DNA of 64,000 bases, from the NCBI RefSeq assembly GCF_901709675.1, contig NC_051104.1:3331501-3395500 (forward strand). The letters are read 5' to 3'. This document shows positions 1-49,500 of the stretch, piece by piece. The position numbers were made by a program, and so were the translations under genes. The stretch comes from Syngnathus acus (taxonomy: Eukaryota; Chordata; Actinopteri; Syngnathiformes; Syngnathidae). The notes under the pieces were generated by a model. It saw only the letters and a program-made list of their open reading frames with translations. It was not told the origin of the DNA and searched no databases. Within the stretch, counting starts at the first letter, position 1. Every line of letters starts with the position of its first letter.

Positions 1-1135
1 GAAAGGTAGAAGTTTTTAACAAAGTTAATGATTCTAGTCAACATTCCAATACAATCATACGATCAAAATCATTTGTCAACCCTAACATACAACCGTTTTA
101 TTTTGGTGGCCATGAGACTGCATTGTGTCATCAACCACAAACACATTTAACGATGAAGCCAATTGATTAAAAAGGTGTTTATTGAATCTGAATATTGATC
201 TGCTTATTTCCATTTTCCATAGTTGCATTGACATACTTATAAAATATGGTCTTTCTTTGAGTAACATTTATATGGCAGAGAGGCTCATCTCACAACGTGG
301 AAATAGAATTAATGGTTTCCGTGAAGGAACATTCAAGATGTCAAACAGACAGTGCGGCAATATTATTACTATGTAATGAAAGAAAAGAAGCAGGTGGAAA
401 GAAAATTACGCTCGTGAATTTAACTTGCCTTGACCTTTGTTTACTAACTCTGTACAGTACACGTTAGCCTTGTGCTCATGTAGCCCATATTCACTGACAC
501 AGTTGAGAAAAAAACAACTAAAAAAGCTCTCCAATTATCAAAACAATCATTCCAGAAATATCACCAGTAGCATTTTAAGGATTCAAGATAGCTTTATGAA
601 GTGCGCTTGCTCATGAATGCATTGTGACGTAAATGTCTTTGTGACAAACTAAGGCAGTATGGTGACAAAAGTGAGGAAATGTCATATTCCCCAACCATTT
701 CACAATTACACGGTGGAAACATTTTATCTTGTGTGCTATTTTACAAACATCGTGAACAATCGACAACAAAAGAAAAATTAGAGAACACAGTGCAACAAGT
801 TCATCACAACTTTAGAAAATTGCCACCCAAGTCCCATAAAATGCAGTTTCATCACTTCAATATAATACAAGATTTCACGCGTCCCCTTCTGCGAGCGTCA
901 AGTCCACGTGTGAGCTCGTCCATCGGAATATTCCGGAGTGTGTCTCTGGGAACAGTTTGGGCTTCCGCGGACAAAGTGACCAAGTTGAGAGATGGAGGTG
1001 ATCCTCGACTGCTTCGGAGGCAGTCTCAAGTCCGGCGCGAGGTCCACGTAGATGCGTAAAACCCAGGACTCGTCGTTTTTTAGGGGCGTGCAAGGAGCGA
1101 GGGGGGCGGCGGTCCGGGTGCGGTCCGGGCTAACC
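1..1135 (-). other. dpp6 3' UTR and downstream flank
   Basis: No coding potential is seen. The minus strand carries AATAAA at 178-183 and again at 97-102, which would give a 3' UTR of roughly 950-1050 nt after the stop at 1136-1138. The stop codon lies inside a short telomere-like TTAGGGTTAG stretch, probably by chance. Confidence 0.6.
178..183 (-). terminator. Candidate dpp6 polyadenylation signal
   Basis: AATAAA on the minus strand (tttatt on the plus strand), about 950 nt past the dpp6 stop. A second AATAAA lies at 97-102. Which one is used cannot be decided from the sequence. Confidence 0.5.
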
Positions 1136-37794
<36,659 letters not shown>

Positions 37795-37960
37795 TCTGCA
37801 ATTTGCGTGACTTTGTTTGGCGTGGAAAGCTTCACTCGTCGTGGGGCTCAAGCTCGGCTCGTCTGTGGTCAGTGCGTGCATGCGCGCAGGCGCGTGCGCG
37901 CGCGTGCTGATTGGCCAGGCAGCTGCGCGCTCCCCCGCGTAAATACAAAGCAACGCTCGC
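37795..37960 (-). promoter_or_regulatory. Putative dpp6 promoter / 5' UTR
   Basis: GC- and CpG-rich DNA directly upstream of the first coding exon. On the minus strand there is a CCAATC box (37909-37914), about 115 bp before the ATG, within GCGCGCGC-rich sequence that includes TGCGCGCATGC, close to an NRF1 site. The transcription start is not identifiable. Confidence 0.5.
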
Positions 37961-38125
37961 ATACGGGGGGGATCAAGTAACGTGATTTAGGGGGGAGAGA
38001 GTATTGCGCGCGCACGATGGCTTGCAGAGTCATTTCCACCGCTCCTCACATTACGGCAGCAAAGCTCTCTTTTCTATTCAGGCAAAAACGAAGCTTCACT
38101 TCAAAATTAGCACTAAGATGCCACC

Positions 38126-38142
38126 AGATGGTGCCAAAGCAC
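38126..38142 (-). repeat. Dispersed motif copy, inverted
   Basis: The minus strand reads GTGCTTTGGCACCATCT, matching the motif at 57064-57083 exactly over these 17 bases. Confidence 0.55.
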
Positions 38143-40374
38143 CATTTTGATGTCTGACCTGGTCTTGGCCCGAGCACAAAACGAGTCCTTGGTTTTCCAG
38201 TACTTTTTCCAGGCACAAAAACCGAAGCGAGTCCACTCCAAAGAAATGAAACCGCTTCGATTTTGTGACGCGCAGTCCAACTGAGCCGAAAAGCTTCAAC
38301 TTACATGAATGAAGCAGTTGGACAGGCTAAGAATGTTTCATGGTCAAACTGCCTTCGACCAATTGGTACTTGGGGCAGAGATTTGAAGCACTTTAGCGGT
38401 TGTTAGCGGCCTTGAGAAGAATAAAAACACAGACACAGCTCAAGCCTCACCTCGCTCAGCGCCCTTCATTTCAGCTCAGTCCGCTCTATAAATCAATAAC
38501 CCTCAAAGTCTGAATTTAGACAGTGCATTAAAAGCCGTGATGGCGCACCGCTGAAGAGAAATACAAAGTGAACAATTACACATCTCACATGAATCCCACT
38601 CAGTGAGGAAAAATATGAGGGACTCAAGGGCGGGGGGAGCTATTAATTGCACAGTGTCAAAACAAGCCAGCGGACTCAATAGCGACTCAACTTGTTATGG
38701 GCCGGCCGCCGCGAGGCGTCACAGGAGCAGCCGGCTTTGAGGCGAAAGGACGGGAAGGAGAGAAAAAAGCCCCATGGCAGGCCAAAACGTCAGCCAGCTA
38801 AGCCGCAAGAAGCATGCAGGCGAAAATATGCTTGGACAAAACCGCTCAAAATGTTTCCACCAGAACTACAATTTGTAGAGAACCTTCATGGAAAAGTAAC
38901 AAAAGGCTGCAAGTTGGCACTGAACTCGAGTAGCAATCAGTGGACACCCTCACAACTTGGCGGACTTCTCGCCTCAACTTTTTGATCTCAAATTTATCAT
39001 TGAGACACTTTGTTGTATGTTGCAAGCATCTCGTCCTATTGGTCCTGGATGAAAGATGGCACGCACACGTCTCCCAAGCCCAAGATCATTTGTACAACAC
39101 CTCGGGGCCGACTGACCTTGCCCGCCCCGAGCTGTCGCAGAGGACGGATCGTTACCGCCTCTAATGAATCCGGCAGAAGGGGGGAAAAAAAAGGCTGCTC
39201 CTCTGCGCCGCCTTCATCTCGCTCACAGCCCCCGCGCAGGGGGTCCATTAGCGCTCGTGCCGTTCTGCGGATGCATTTGCTTCATAAAGCTTTGCTGGAC
39301 TTCTCTGCCTGGACCGGAATGGCCATTTTGAACACGCACCAAAATGCAAGTCCAAAGCGTCTCCAATGCACGTTGACGTAACCATCTGTGATCAAAACTT
39401 CTGAGGTCAGAGGCCACTCGAGCACAAGAGCAGCACATCACAAGACAGAGAAGTTGCTGTGGTTATTTTCCAATTTATCCTCACCCCATGGTGAGAATTG
39501 TAATCAAGCAGTTGGCTGGAGCAGCAGGCGTCTGTCGGGAATTTGAGTGATCTTCATGACTCCACGCAAAGCCTCACAAGCGTAAAATGCACAGAAAAGT
39601 CCATGTCAAGCTCAAATTTGGACATCAGTTTGTCAGCCACGACAAGACACAGCTCGCAAGAGTGGTGGGAGGAAGAATTCCAAACGGCAACGACGACGTT
39701 GCTGCCACGAGACGTGTGCAATTAGGAAAAGCGAGATGAAGCTTTTAGTCATTGTCACCCCGCCGCCGTAAGAAAGCAAAACATTTTGCCGCTTGAGCTG
39801 GCAGGCTAATGATAAAAGATGAGGCCTTTAAGAAGATCCGCGCTCGCGTTAACGTTCAAGTCCGAGCGGGGTGTCAAAGGATGAAAGGCGGCGCAACTCT
39901 AACAAGCATTAAAGTTGACGGATGGCTCCATTAAGTTGGCCGCAGGAGGCCGCCGCATGCCGATTCCCTTACTTTGATTCCAGTGGAGGCCTCCCGCGTT
40001 GGGTCGTACCACAAGCTGACATGGCCGCTCGAATTCTGCACTCGGAATGTTTTTATCGGTGGAAAACATCAATATTTAACCAAGACGGCGACGGCGTTTA
40101 TGTTGTGTGCTGCAAACGCATACACTTATGAGCGCCACCATTTATCAAGTCAACACATATCGGCCGCCGCCAGCTGCAAGTATGAATGTGTTTGCAATAA
40201 ATCCAGAAAATTGCCCGCGTCTGTTTGGCGGCAATGGGATGTCACGCAGTTACAAGTCAATACAGTGCTACCTTGACTTACAAGCCACAATCCCTGTCTA
40301 AGTTTGGAACTCAATTTACTGGACTCCAATTTTCCCCATTGTAATCAAATCAAATCAGCAAAATGTCATCCAGA

Positions 40375-40388
40375 CCACTAGGAGGCGC
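40375..40388 (+). promoter_or_regulatory. CTCF-like motif, plus orientation
   Basis: CCACTAGGAGGCGC matches the CTCF core except for A at the K position. It lies in the dpp6-adgrg2 gap, facing the minus-oriented motif at 46434-46445. Confidence 0.35.
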
Positions 40389-42096
40389 ACAAACATGACA
40401 AAAGTCCCCAAAGTGCAATTTGATCCACATTTAACAAACCAAAATCATCACAGGATTTTTTTAAACGTACATTTAAAGAACAAAAGCGGAAAATAATGAG
40501 CAAGACAGGAGTGATAACGCAGGATCTAAAGTTGTGCTATCTTCCAACCCCCCCCCACACACAAATCATGCAAATAATTAATCCTTGTCACGTGACCAAA
40601 CGTGAAATCTAATTTGCCCCTTGTTTGAACTAACTTAAACACACGATATGATACAGGCGAAGCCTAAGCATCACATATGATAGACTTAAATATTAAACAA
40701 AAGAGGCTCCAGTTTGTAGCTGTCAGCTTCCGTGATTATTGGGACAAGGCACTTATTGATTTTCAGCCACCATACGTGAGCCAAAGTGAAAACAAATGGC
40801 GACGTTTGCAGTCATGCTCCAAGGGGGGAAAAAGCACGAGGAACAAATGTGACGTACAGCGACAGAAAAAAAAAAAATCTCAGCAGGTGGCAATGAGATA
40901 GTCGCACATCATTCCAAGAATTTATCTGCAGTGTTTCTTTTTCTTATCTTGGTTTCTATCTGCTTTAGGAATTTGCTTTTCACACTCTATAAAAGATGAA
41001 TAATTCCGCCTGAGGCGTAAAAACTTTATTTGCACGTCCATAGGTTTTATGGTGCTATCAATATTGCAGATGGAGCTGTTTATCTGCTCGCCGGGGAACG
41101 CCAAACAACAAATATCAAATTCAACAAGAGCGAGCGCTAAGCGAGAAAGATGCTAGGAGGAGGGCCGCTCTGTTTTCACCCGTTTCTCTCGATATTCGAC
41201 TGCACGTGTTATTTAAATAACATAAATAAATAAAATAATAAAATGAAATGAATATTTAAATAACACAGAATTCTGTGATAAAAAAAATCACAAACGCATC
41301 CATGTGTCAACAGAATCATGTTCGTCCAAACAGACGGAGAAAAGTGACGATGAAGACGACAAGCGGAAAGATTTCCGGCGCTAATTAGCGACGTGTGGCC
41401 GACAAATCGGCGACGTGATGGAGACAAACGTTGGGCCGCCGGAGGACGTCGATAATCATTTCCATGGAGTCCCGCGAGGGTGCTGAAGAAATAAACGTGC
41501 ACGATGAAATCCCGCAGCATCACCAGCCAATCCATACTTGGCACGTTGTCCCGTGCAGCCGCTAATGAACGAGGCCGCCCCGCAGCCCAACATCTTGTAG
41601 CGATACATTTGCTGCTTTGGCAAACTGCAACAAGAGCTCCAATCACACCCGGAATAAACCCTGGAATAACACTTGGAATCATGCCCAGAACAACACATGA
41701 ACCAGAAACAAACCTGGATTAAGTCTTGTAATAAGGCCAACAATAACATTCTGAAAAACAAGTCCTGGAATAACACCTCATAGTTAACATAACGGGAGTT
41801 TACGAGGACAGTAATATTTTTCATTTATCCTACAAAAATCGCCTGTTTCATCGCAGTAAATTCAACATAAAAAATAAGTTATATATACATATATACATAC
41901 AAATAATTTTCAGTTGATGGACAGCAAAGTCACTGAGGCCAACGAGTTGTGTCATACTGCCGTCTTGTGGCTAAAATCAGCACTACCGCTATTTTCTGTG
42001 CAAACAAGAAAGCGCTGAGAAAGGGAAATGAAGCGTCAGAGAGCACTACAATGACCAGAAGTACTTGGGAAACCGAAATGTGACGTCACACAAAGC

Positions 42097-42100
42097 CATA

Positions 42101-42140
<40 letters not shown>

Positions 42141-42236
42141 AAATACATTAAATATATTAAATTAAATATATATATATATATATACATGTATTTTTTTTTA
42201 AAATATATATATATATTAAAATATATATATATAATG
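42097..42236. repeat. AT dinucleotide microsatellite
   Basis: Long (TA)n with short TACA, TTAAA and poly-T interruptions, about 140 bp. Confidence 0.9.
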
Positions 42237-42290
42237 TATTTATTTATCTATTATAATTTATTTATTTATTTTTTGTGCAGACTTTTCACT

Positions 42291-42312
42291 CCGTCACTTC
42301 ATTAGGGACACC
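42291..42312 (-). repeat. Dispersed repeat fragment, inverted copy
   Basis: The minus strand reads GGTGTCCCTAATGAAGTGAC, a diverged copy of the TGTACCTAATAAAGTGGCC motif. Confidence 0.5.
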
Positions 42313-45300
42313 TCCTCCAGTACGACTGATTAGTTTCACAAGATGGAAAGACCTCAAGTGGCTACTGAAGTCAAAATATGGGAACGTGAGTTCCGCCAAG
42401 GACACATAAGACACTAAACGTGTCGTGAATAGAAATTATCTTGCGATTTTGCGTGTTGACAGCGCATACAAACAATTACGCACGCACACCCGTGTTTTTT
42501 TTTTCTTCGCGTTCCACCCACATTCTCTTGTTTTTTTCCCCGCATTTTCCCGCAATCGCCTCACTCCACACATGCACACACGCACAGCTTCGCGACATAA
42601 GAAGAACAAAAAGTTCCATCCGACCTTCTCCCCCTTGGAGCATCTCCGGTAAGCATTGGTGGCTCCCGCGGTTTGGTTCATGTTGCCAACTTGTCGAGTT
42701 GATGTTCAAGTCTGCAGGGCTGGGTTCCACAACGACCTGGTGAATCTGGGCTGCAAGTTGGTTTGTTTTCTTCAGATGCTGGAGCGCGCGCCTGTGCGCT
42801 GCGAGTGAGCCCACTTTGCGCTCGCTCTTGTGGCTGCGTGCATACGAGAGATGCGATTGCGCATGCGCAAAGCATCTCGCAACACTTGGCGAGAGAGCCT
42901 GTCAGAAGCATCTCACGCGCTCAATGGTCCATCCCTTAGTGAAGTTGGACCCACTACGGTATAATATGTGTGCACAAGTTCAACAACTGGGACATACTAG
43001 GAGGAGGATGATGTCACAGTCATGATGTGCTTTTCACCATGCACTTGTAAAAGTGAATGATTTGGGTGTACAGTGTGAGTCGCATCCCCCTGAGGAAAAA
43101 AGATAAGATGCTAGCCCCCCCTGACGTCTACGAGTTCCAAGCTTTTTCCGGCCTATGTCAAGGTTCCTGTGAATTGCCGCTCCATCAATACTTGTCCGAC
43201 AATGTCAATCTCATGCATAATTGATGCGTCGGGTCGCCATCCATGCATTCCCGCGGCTGTGTTTTAAATACTTGCCGTCTGCACGACGGAGGTCACATCC
43301 GGCGAGCCGACCTTGAACGTCGGCTAGCGGCGGCGGCGGCGCCATCAATCAGTCTACTGGTCAGCAGTTGGCTCGGTGACAGGCAAGGGCACCCGACGCA
43401 GCACCTCCGCTTCCTTGAGCCTCACCTCTGACCTTTGCTTCGCTGAAGGCCTCCACTACATGGCACATTTTGTTCGGTTTTCAAGAAGACCGTCTGCTTT
43501 TGAAAGTCAAACCACAAATGCAACACAGCTCAAGAAAGAAAGAAAAAAAGGCGGAGTGATTCTCTTTGTCTGAGGAAAGTTGGAAATGTCAAAAAGTAAA
43601 ATCCAATGGGCGGTGGGGGGAGGGGTTCTTCTCTTCCACCAAAGCGTCGACATGACAGAGATTATCTTGATTTTCTAACCTTTTGCTTTACGGCGCACAG
43701 ACGCGCGCTGCTGAATGTTAATTTGCTTCTTCCTGCCTGGCTCAGAGCAGAGCACATAATGGATTTGTGCATAATAAAGCTTGCCGGGGATAATCTCCTT
43801 GTGGATAGCATCTTGGGATTATCAAAGGAGCCTTTTCAATGTGGGCTTCATTTTAAAACGTAGCTCCTGCTCAATTAGTGTCTAATAACGCTCTAGGTCA
43901 CACTTATTAAAACCTGAACTGAAAGTACCCTAATATATATGTGTGTGTGTGTGTTAGGTGGTTGCTTTCAGTCTATCTCTCCGCTTTAAGCAGATCCTTT
44001 TACATTGTTGCGCATCTTTAGGAAAAGGTAGATCATAGATTTGAGCAGGAGCCAGGCCGCACGCGGTGGCGGTGGTCGAAGGACTCGCCGACGGACGCGT
44101 AGGATGAATGCGCCATCTGCTAAAGGTGTCGTTGCTAACTGCATAATGGATGACTCCCGAGAGTTGTAATTGTGTCCTGCCAGGAAATGCTCATTTTAAA
44201 CGGATCTATTTCAGCCACGGCGCTGGAAACGTGAGCCCTATGAAATTCCGCTAAATGAATCTCAGGAAGCGGCAAGAAGAGCGCACAGCGAGCGCACGGC
44301 ACCCCCAGCTTGCTTTTTACCGTCGCGTATGGAAATGAGAGGAGCGATTTGGAGCTCTCGTGGGGGGACGCCATTTGCACGTAACCTCCGGAGTTGGATG
44401 ACAGCAGGAGAAACGCATGCAGGCAATTCCTGCTGCTCGAAAGCATCGAAAAAAAATCGACGCCATCGCTGCCTTTCCTGAACAAGATGACAAAACAAGT
44501 GCTTAGACGCAATTAGCACTTTGGCAAGAAGATATTTGCTATTTTTATCCAAGCGCCTCAACTTGTCTTCTCCTTTCTGAGTCATTTTGCATCTTTTGAA
44601 GCTCTCTTAAAAGACATCCGAACCACGCAGACGGACGAGGCCTGGGACCCGAGCGAGCACTCGGAGGCGTCCGCTGTCTTTGAGGCTTTTATTTTTTCCA
44701 CAAAGGACACAGCTGCCACAAAACCTTTCAATTGGCGCTGTGACCAAAGTTCATGTTCCAAAGTTTATTGGGCTTCAAAGCATCAAAGCTCAGGGAAGCG
44801 CCGGAGGGTTTTGTCAAAATGCAAAAAGAAAAGTGCCCCCCAAGTGACGGCGTGAGCGGCGTCTATTTGGCTTGAAAGCTCCTCTTTGCCAAATTGGCGA
44901 CAGACAAGAGCGCTCCCATGTGAAACCTTAGACCCTAAAGGAGATAAGCATGGATTTTATGGAGCCGCTTCAGATTGCCGGTCAGGGAAGAGCATTTGCT
45001 TTTCATTGTTTCCTGCTGCGTGCCGTGAAGCGGACAGCCAATTCTCAAAATGGCGTCCAAGCGAATAACAAGTCAAAGGGAAAGCAGCCGAGCCAACAAT
45101 GGGAGAAAGTTGAAACCAGCTCACATTGCCGAATCAGCATTTTGTGTGTCCGAATCGACCCATGCTGTATCGATTCTCATACTGGCGAACCAAGCGTGGC
45201 GGAACCGGCGCGTGAACCGTCCTCACGGCACTTGATCATCTCCACAAGCCCGCAAACGACACGGCCACGACAGGCCTGACGTCGCGGCCGTTAAACAATT

Positions 45301-46084
45301 ATTGAACGTTTTGTCGTCACATCTAGCGTGTGAAAAGCGGCAACATAAAAGTCTCCCTGGCCCACTCGATGACAGGAAACGGGACGAAAAAAGCTCAAAC
45401 GAGAACTATTTTTAGAATGTCCGGGTCAAAGTGAAAATTCTATTTCGGAGACCAAAAGAACTGCTGTTTGAAATCGAAGACAGCGCTGCGTTTCTTCGTC
45501 AGCTTTTGCAAAACAACAAACTCACAAAACTTGGCTGTAAGTTTGTGTACGGGCGGGTTTCCACAATCTTGGAGCAGTAGCGCCCCCTCTGTGCAAAATT
45601 CAGCCCCAGATGCTAATTTTACTTGGCAACATGTCTGGCACAAGTCGACTCTCCAAAGCTCACTGAAATTATGCTCCCAGTTTCTTTGCAACCAACTCAC
45701 ACGTTTTTCGTTCCCGCTTGTTTTTGTTGGCAACTGACCCGAGTGTAGCGGCGCCCCCTCTGGCAGACAATGTAAAGAACCCGGACTGGCATTCACCAGC
45801 CAAGCAGACAAATTCTGTAACGTTCCGGTTAGACAAAGCAGGCTGAAGTGTTTGATGAAAGAGTTGCATAATGAAATCACAGAGCCAGTCGCTCCGAAGC
45901 GCGCCAGATGTGTAGCACAAAGAGGATGTTGGATAAAAAATGTATATTGGACCTTTACTAATAGATTAGGAGCTTCTTGACCTTCAATGGATTCCTCCCT
46001 GTTTGTTTTGCGCTCAACCTGTGAATAGCAAAACATCTTCCGCAATGTGCACAAGCACACACTGAATTCAAAATAATTCCCTCC

Positions 46085-46090
46085 TTTATT
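46085..46090 (-). terminator. Candidate adgrg2 polyadenylation signal
   Basis: AATAAA on the minus strand (tttatt on plus), about 420 nt past the adgrg2 stop. Confidence 0.5.
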
Positions 46091-46433
46091 TTTGAATCTG
46101 GAAACATCAAACTCGTCTAACACAAATAAACACATAGAGTAGATTGCAAATTTCAAATGATCTATATTAGAAATGTGTTTTTAAATGGAATACAACTCGC
46201 TGAACTAATGACATGAATGACTGAGTCGTGAGCGTAAAACATTTGATGAAGGCGAGGTGTCCAAAGTTCAAAGTTCACTGACATTTGGGCGAGCGTGAGA
46301 CTTTGCAAAACCAAACAAACGGACAAGCAAATCCGGCACTTCAAAACTAGCCAAGTGACGACACAACGAGCCACACTTGCACAGCCACGAGTGGCTGGAG
46401 GAAGCCCATTGGTTGAGCCTTTGACTTTTACAC

Positions 46434-46445
46434 TGCCACCTAGTG
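46434..46445 (-). promoter_or_regulatory. CTCF-like motif, minus orientation
   Basis: The minus strand reads CCACTAGGTGGC, a perfect match to CCASYAGRKGGC, followed by AGTG. It lies in the adgrg2 3' UTR. Confidence 0.45.
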
Positions 46446-46506
46446 GAAAAGTCTGCAATTGCAGAGAAGAGGAAGCTCAATGACTGCACACTAACAATTG
46501 GATGTC

Positions 46507-49500
46507 TTAAAATAGGACAGTTTGTCTGTGGAGCTCGTTGAGGACCACGTCGCCGCTGGAAACCTCGGACACGCCACTGTCCGCAAACACCGACCCTGCG
46601 GGGACAACCGCATTCCAAAACGGCGCATTAAAAGATGCCTCAAAGACTTTTGGCCCCAGCGCTAGACGTACCGCTGGCGTTGGTGCTGGCGAGCGAGGAG
46701 CTCCGAGAGGCCAGCCGGCGGCTCGAGACCCCCGACGTGCTCACGGAAAAGTTCCGCTTGTCCCGAGCGGCGGTTCGACTCCAGTCTGCAACGAGATTGT
46801 GCCTTAGTTTGCTTTTTTTTTTGAGGGGCATACTTTCATGCGTGACATCACCTGAGTTTTCAGCCAATCGCATATGCCCGCAGCACAGGAAAGTTCGCCA
46901 CTGCCTGCGGACGTTTTCCTTACAGGCACAGTGGAACACAAAGAGAAAAAAACCTGCAAAAGGGAAATGGCGTCAGCAGTAAAAGTAGTGCTTTGCCACC
47001 ATCTCAACTTGGGTGCTTGGGTTGGAGCTGACATGATCTAAAAATCCCTGTGGCATATTAGTGCCAAGGAACTATGCTGCAGTGGGTGAGGTGCTTCACT
47101 TAGACATAAGTAGTGCTTTGCCGCCATCTTGTGCCATCCATAGGCAAACGTAAACATTGTCAATTTACCAGCCTTTCTATTTTGGAGCCAGGTCAAGGAG
47201 TCGAGTCGTTATCGAATCGGTAGCGTGTGAGTACATTTGCCACGTCTGCTCACAGCCTTGCTCAAAAAGATAACCTTTGTGGCACTGACCTTGCAAAGAG
47301 TTGAAAATGCTGAAGAGGTAGACGAAGGGCAAGCGCAGCGGGCCCCAGGCGAAGAGTGCGAAGCCCCAGGCCAGGCCCAGAAGCGCCACCAGACCGGCCA
47401 CGCTGCGCAGGTCGGCCGCCGGCCCGCGCTGCGGCGACCGGTGCTGCGGGTTCTGCTTCTTGATGCGCCGCAGCTGCGCCATGACTACGCCGAAGACCAA
47501 CAAGCAGGAGGCCAGCACTAGGAGGAAGTAGGCTGCCACACCCGCGTAGAAGGCCGCGTCGCTTCGCAGCCAGCAGCTGCAAAGCACACGGAAATTCATA
47601 CATCACGCCGTCGGGCCGTCCACGTGCGTCGCTTACAAGTCCCCAGAGGAGCCATCCGCGTCACGGCCATATACAAGCGGGCCATAATTGTCTTTGTCCA
47701 CCGAGATCACCACCACCACCACCGCAGCCGGAACCCCTGCCGGCCACGACAAGCAAGAGTGAGAAGTTTTTTCGCGAGCGCTACGCCGCATCAACGCCCC
47801 TCAAAAGACAGACCCCAGCCAATGAGCGAGAACTTGAGCATGTATCTGCTGAGGTAAGGCGTGAAGACCCGCACGATGCTCAGGTACATGTGCAGGGCCT
47901 CCAGCCCCGCCCAGGTGAAGGAGGTGAGCAGGAAGTAGTGCAGGAAGAAGGCGGCGCCGATGCAAAGGCCGCCGTACGGATACGTCGCCAGCCAGCCGTC
48001 CAGCAGGTACGCCAGGTTGAGCAGGAGCAGGGAAAAGCAAAGCTGCACCAGGATCTTGGCCGGAATGTCGCGCAGCAACTTCCTGCACAGTTCAGAACCC
48101 GACATATTCAGAAAGACCCCACCAAAAACCGGATCGAGGATCCTTACCCAAACGAAAGGTACGTCAGCAAGGTGGCGGCCAGAAAAATGGCTGAAACGCC
48201 GCAGCCAACGTACGTGATGAAGGTGAGAATCTGAGCCTGCCGGGGGTCATCCAGCCCGCTTCTGGATAGATCCTGTTTTGTGCCGCCAAAGCGTTAGAGG
48301 GCTTGGCTTGTGCTAAGTCATGTCGACCAGGAACTGTGTCAAGCACTGACCAGCAGGACGGCGAAGGAAGTCAGGTGGTTGCAGGCGCACGTGGTCGTCC
48401 ACGACGTGGCGCTCACCAGCGAGCAGCCGGCCGAGCTCCAGCCACCCGCGCCGCCTGACGCAAAGTCATCCCATAATATCAAAAACCGCGTCTCGCCGCG
48501 CGACGCACGAGCTCACCGTTCAGGGCAAAGTCCCAAAAGCTGCAGACGGCCTCGTTGTTAGCCTGTCGCGAGCGATGAGAGGAAATTAAGAGAAGCATCG
48601 ACGTCAGAGCCGTTTGCCGCTCGCGTTCATGCGCACGCACATGCATCGCTCGGCTGTTGCGAACGGTGAAGCGAATCTTGTCCGTGAGGTTGCCGATGGA
48701 CACGTTGCTCACGCTGGACGCCAGCACCGGACTGACGGCGGTCTGCTTGGTCAGTGTGTCGTCCTGGAACACGCTCACAAAAAGTGACATTTAAGGATTC
48801 CCGATGGACGAATATAGACGTCAGTGGCAGTGAATGCACTCAAGAGTGCACGGGTTAGAGCACCTGGAATAGAATGGCTTTAGTGTAGAAGGTGAACTGG
48901 ACCCTGTCAACCTGTTTGCGCTCGTCACCGCTCAAGTTTTCCGTGATGGAACGCGGCAGGTACACGGAAGCCAAGGTGGAGTCCCGCTTCCTGGTCCCGC
49001 CCCCGCCGTCGCTCATCTTCACAAAACGGACAATCAAAACACAGCGAGTTGTCAACCGGGACAGTCTCACTACCTGAACGTGCTCGGTGTTGAAGATGTC
49101 GACGGACATCTCCGGAAAGTCGGCTGCGTCCACTTTACGGACGGCCAGAACCAGCGAGTTGGACGAGAGAACTGCAGGGGTGTCGCTCACAAGCAGCTTG
49201 AGACCCAAGTCCTCCACCACTCTGATGATCCTGCAGAGAACCCATCTCACGTGCATCTATGCATCTTTTTTTTAATTTAAAAATAAAAAATGTAAGGACC
49301 TGTTGGAGGACGGGGCAAGGGCAAGGGTGTTGCCCTCCATCAGGTTGCTGATGATGCTGACAACTTTCTTGGCCAAAGCTTGAGACACGCTGGGAGCATC
49401 CAGAAGCTTCTCCAGCTCCGCCACCAACCTCGCCACCTACCACGTCCAACACAAAACAAAGCTACCTACTAGCTAATGGCCTCAAGGATAGGAAATCTCG

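Larger units (their letters stand above)
37961..46084. other. Gap between dpp6 and adgrg2: no gene recognised
   Basis: About 8 kb. It contains repeat fragments at 38126-38142 and 42291-42312, an AT microsatellite (about 42097-42236), a GT array near 43942-43955, and CTCF-like motifs at 40375-40388 and, just beyond the gap inside the adgrg2 3' UTR, at 46434-46445. No open frame has splice support or a recognisable domain on either strand. Human DPP6 is not linked to ADGRG2, so this gap spans a rearrangement junction. Confidence 0.6.
46852..48272 (-). other. adgrg2: adgrg2 seven-transmembrane region (exons 14-18)
   Basis: TM1 [22 protein letters not shown]2 [20 protein letters not shown]3 [22 protein letters not shown]4 [19 protein letters not shown], an ECL2 with DNYG and FCW, TM5 [21 protein letters not shown]6 [20 protein letters not shown]7 [19 protein letters not shown]. 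All seven helices and the conserved GWG, WGF and NSLQG motifs of family B2 are intact, so the receptor looks functional. Confidence 0.93.

Noticed and set aside
42425-42652. Possible alternative first exon of dpp6 or a plus-strand gene with CCGGTAAGC
   Set aside because: The donor-like string is on the plus strand, opposite to dpp6, and the frame has no start context, signal or partner exon.
45748-45763. GCGCCCCCTCTGGCAG as a CTCF site
   Set aside because: Its reverse complement matches only the GGGGGC half of the CTCF core; the CCASY half is absent.
47237-48234. Plus-strand frames rich in Gln/Glu/Arg opposite adgrg2 7TM exons
   Set aside because: Antisense shadows of real exons whose phases all fit.
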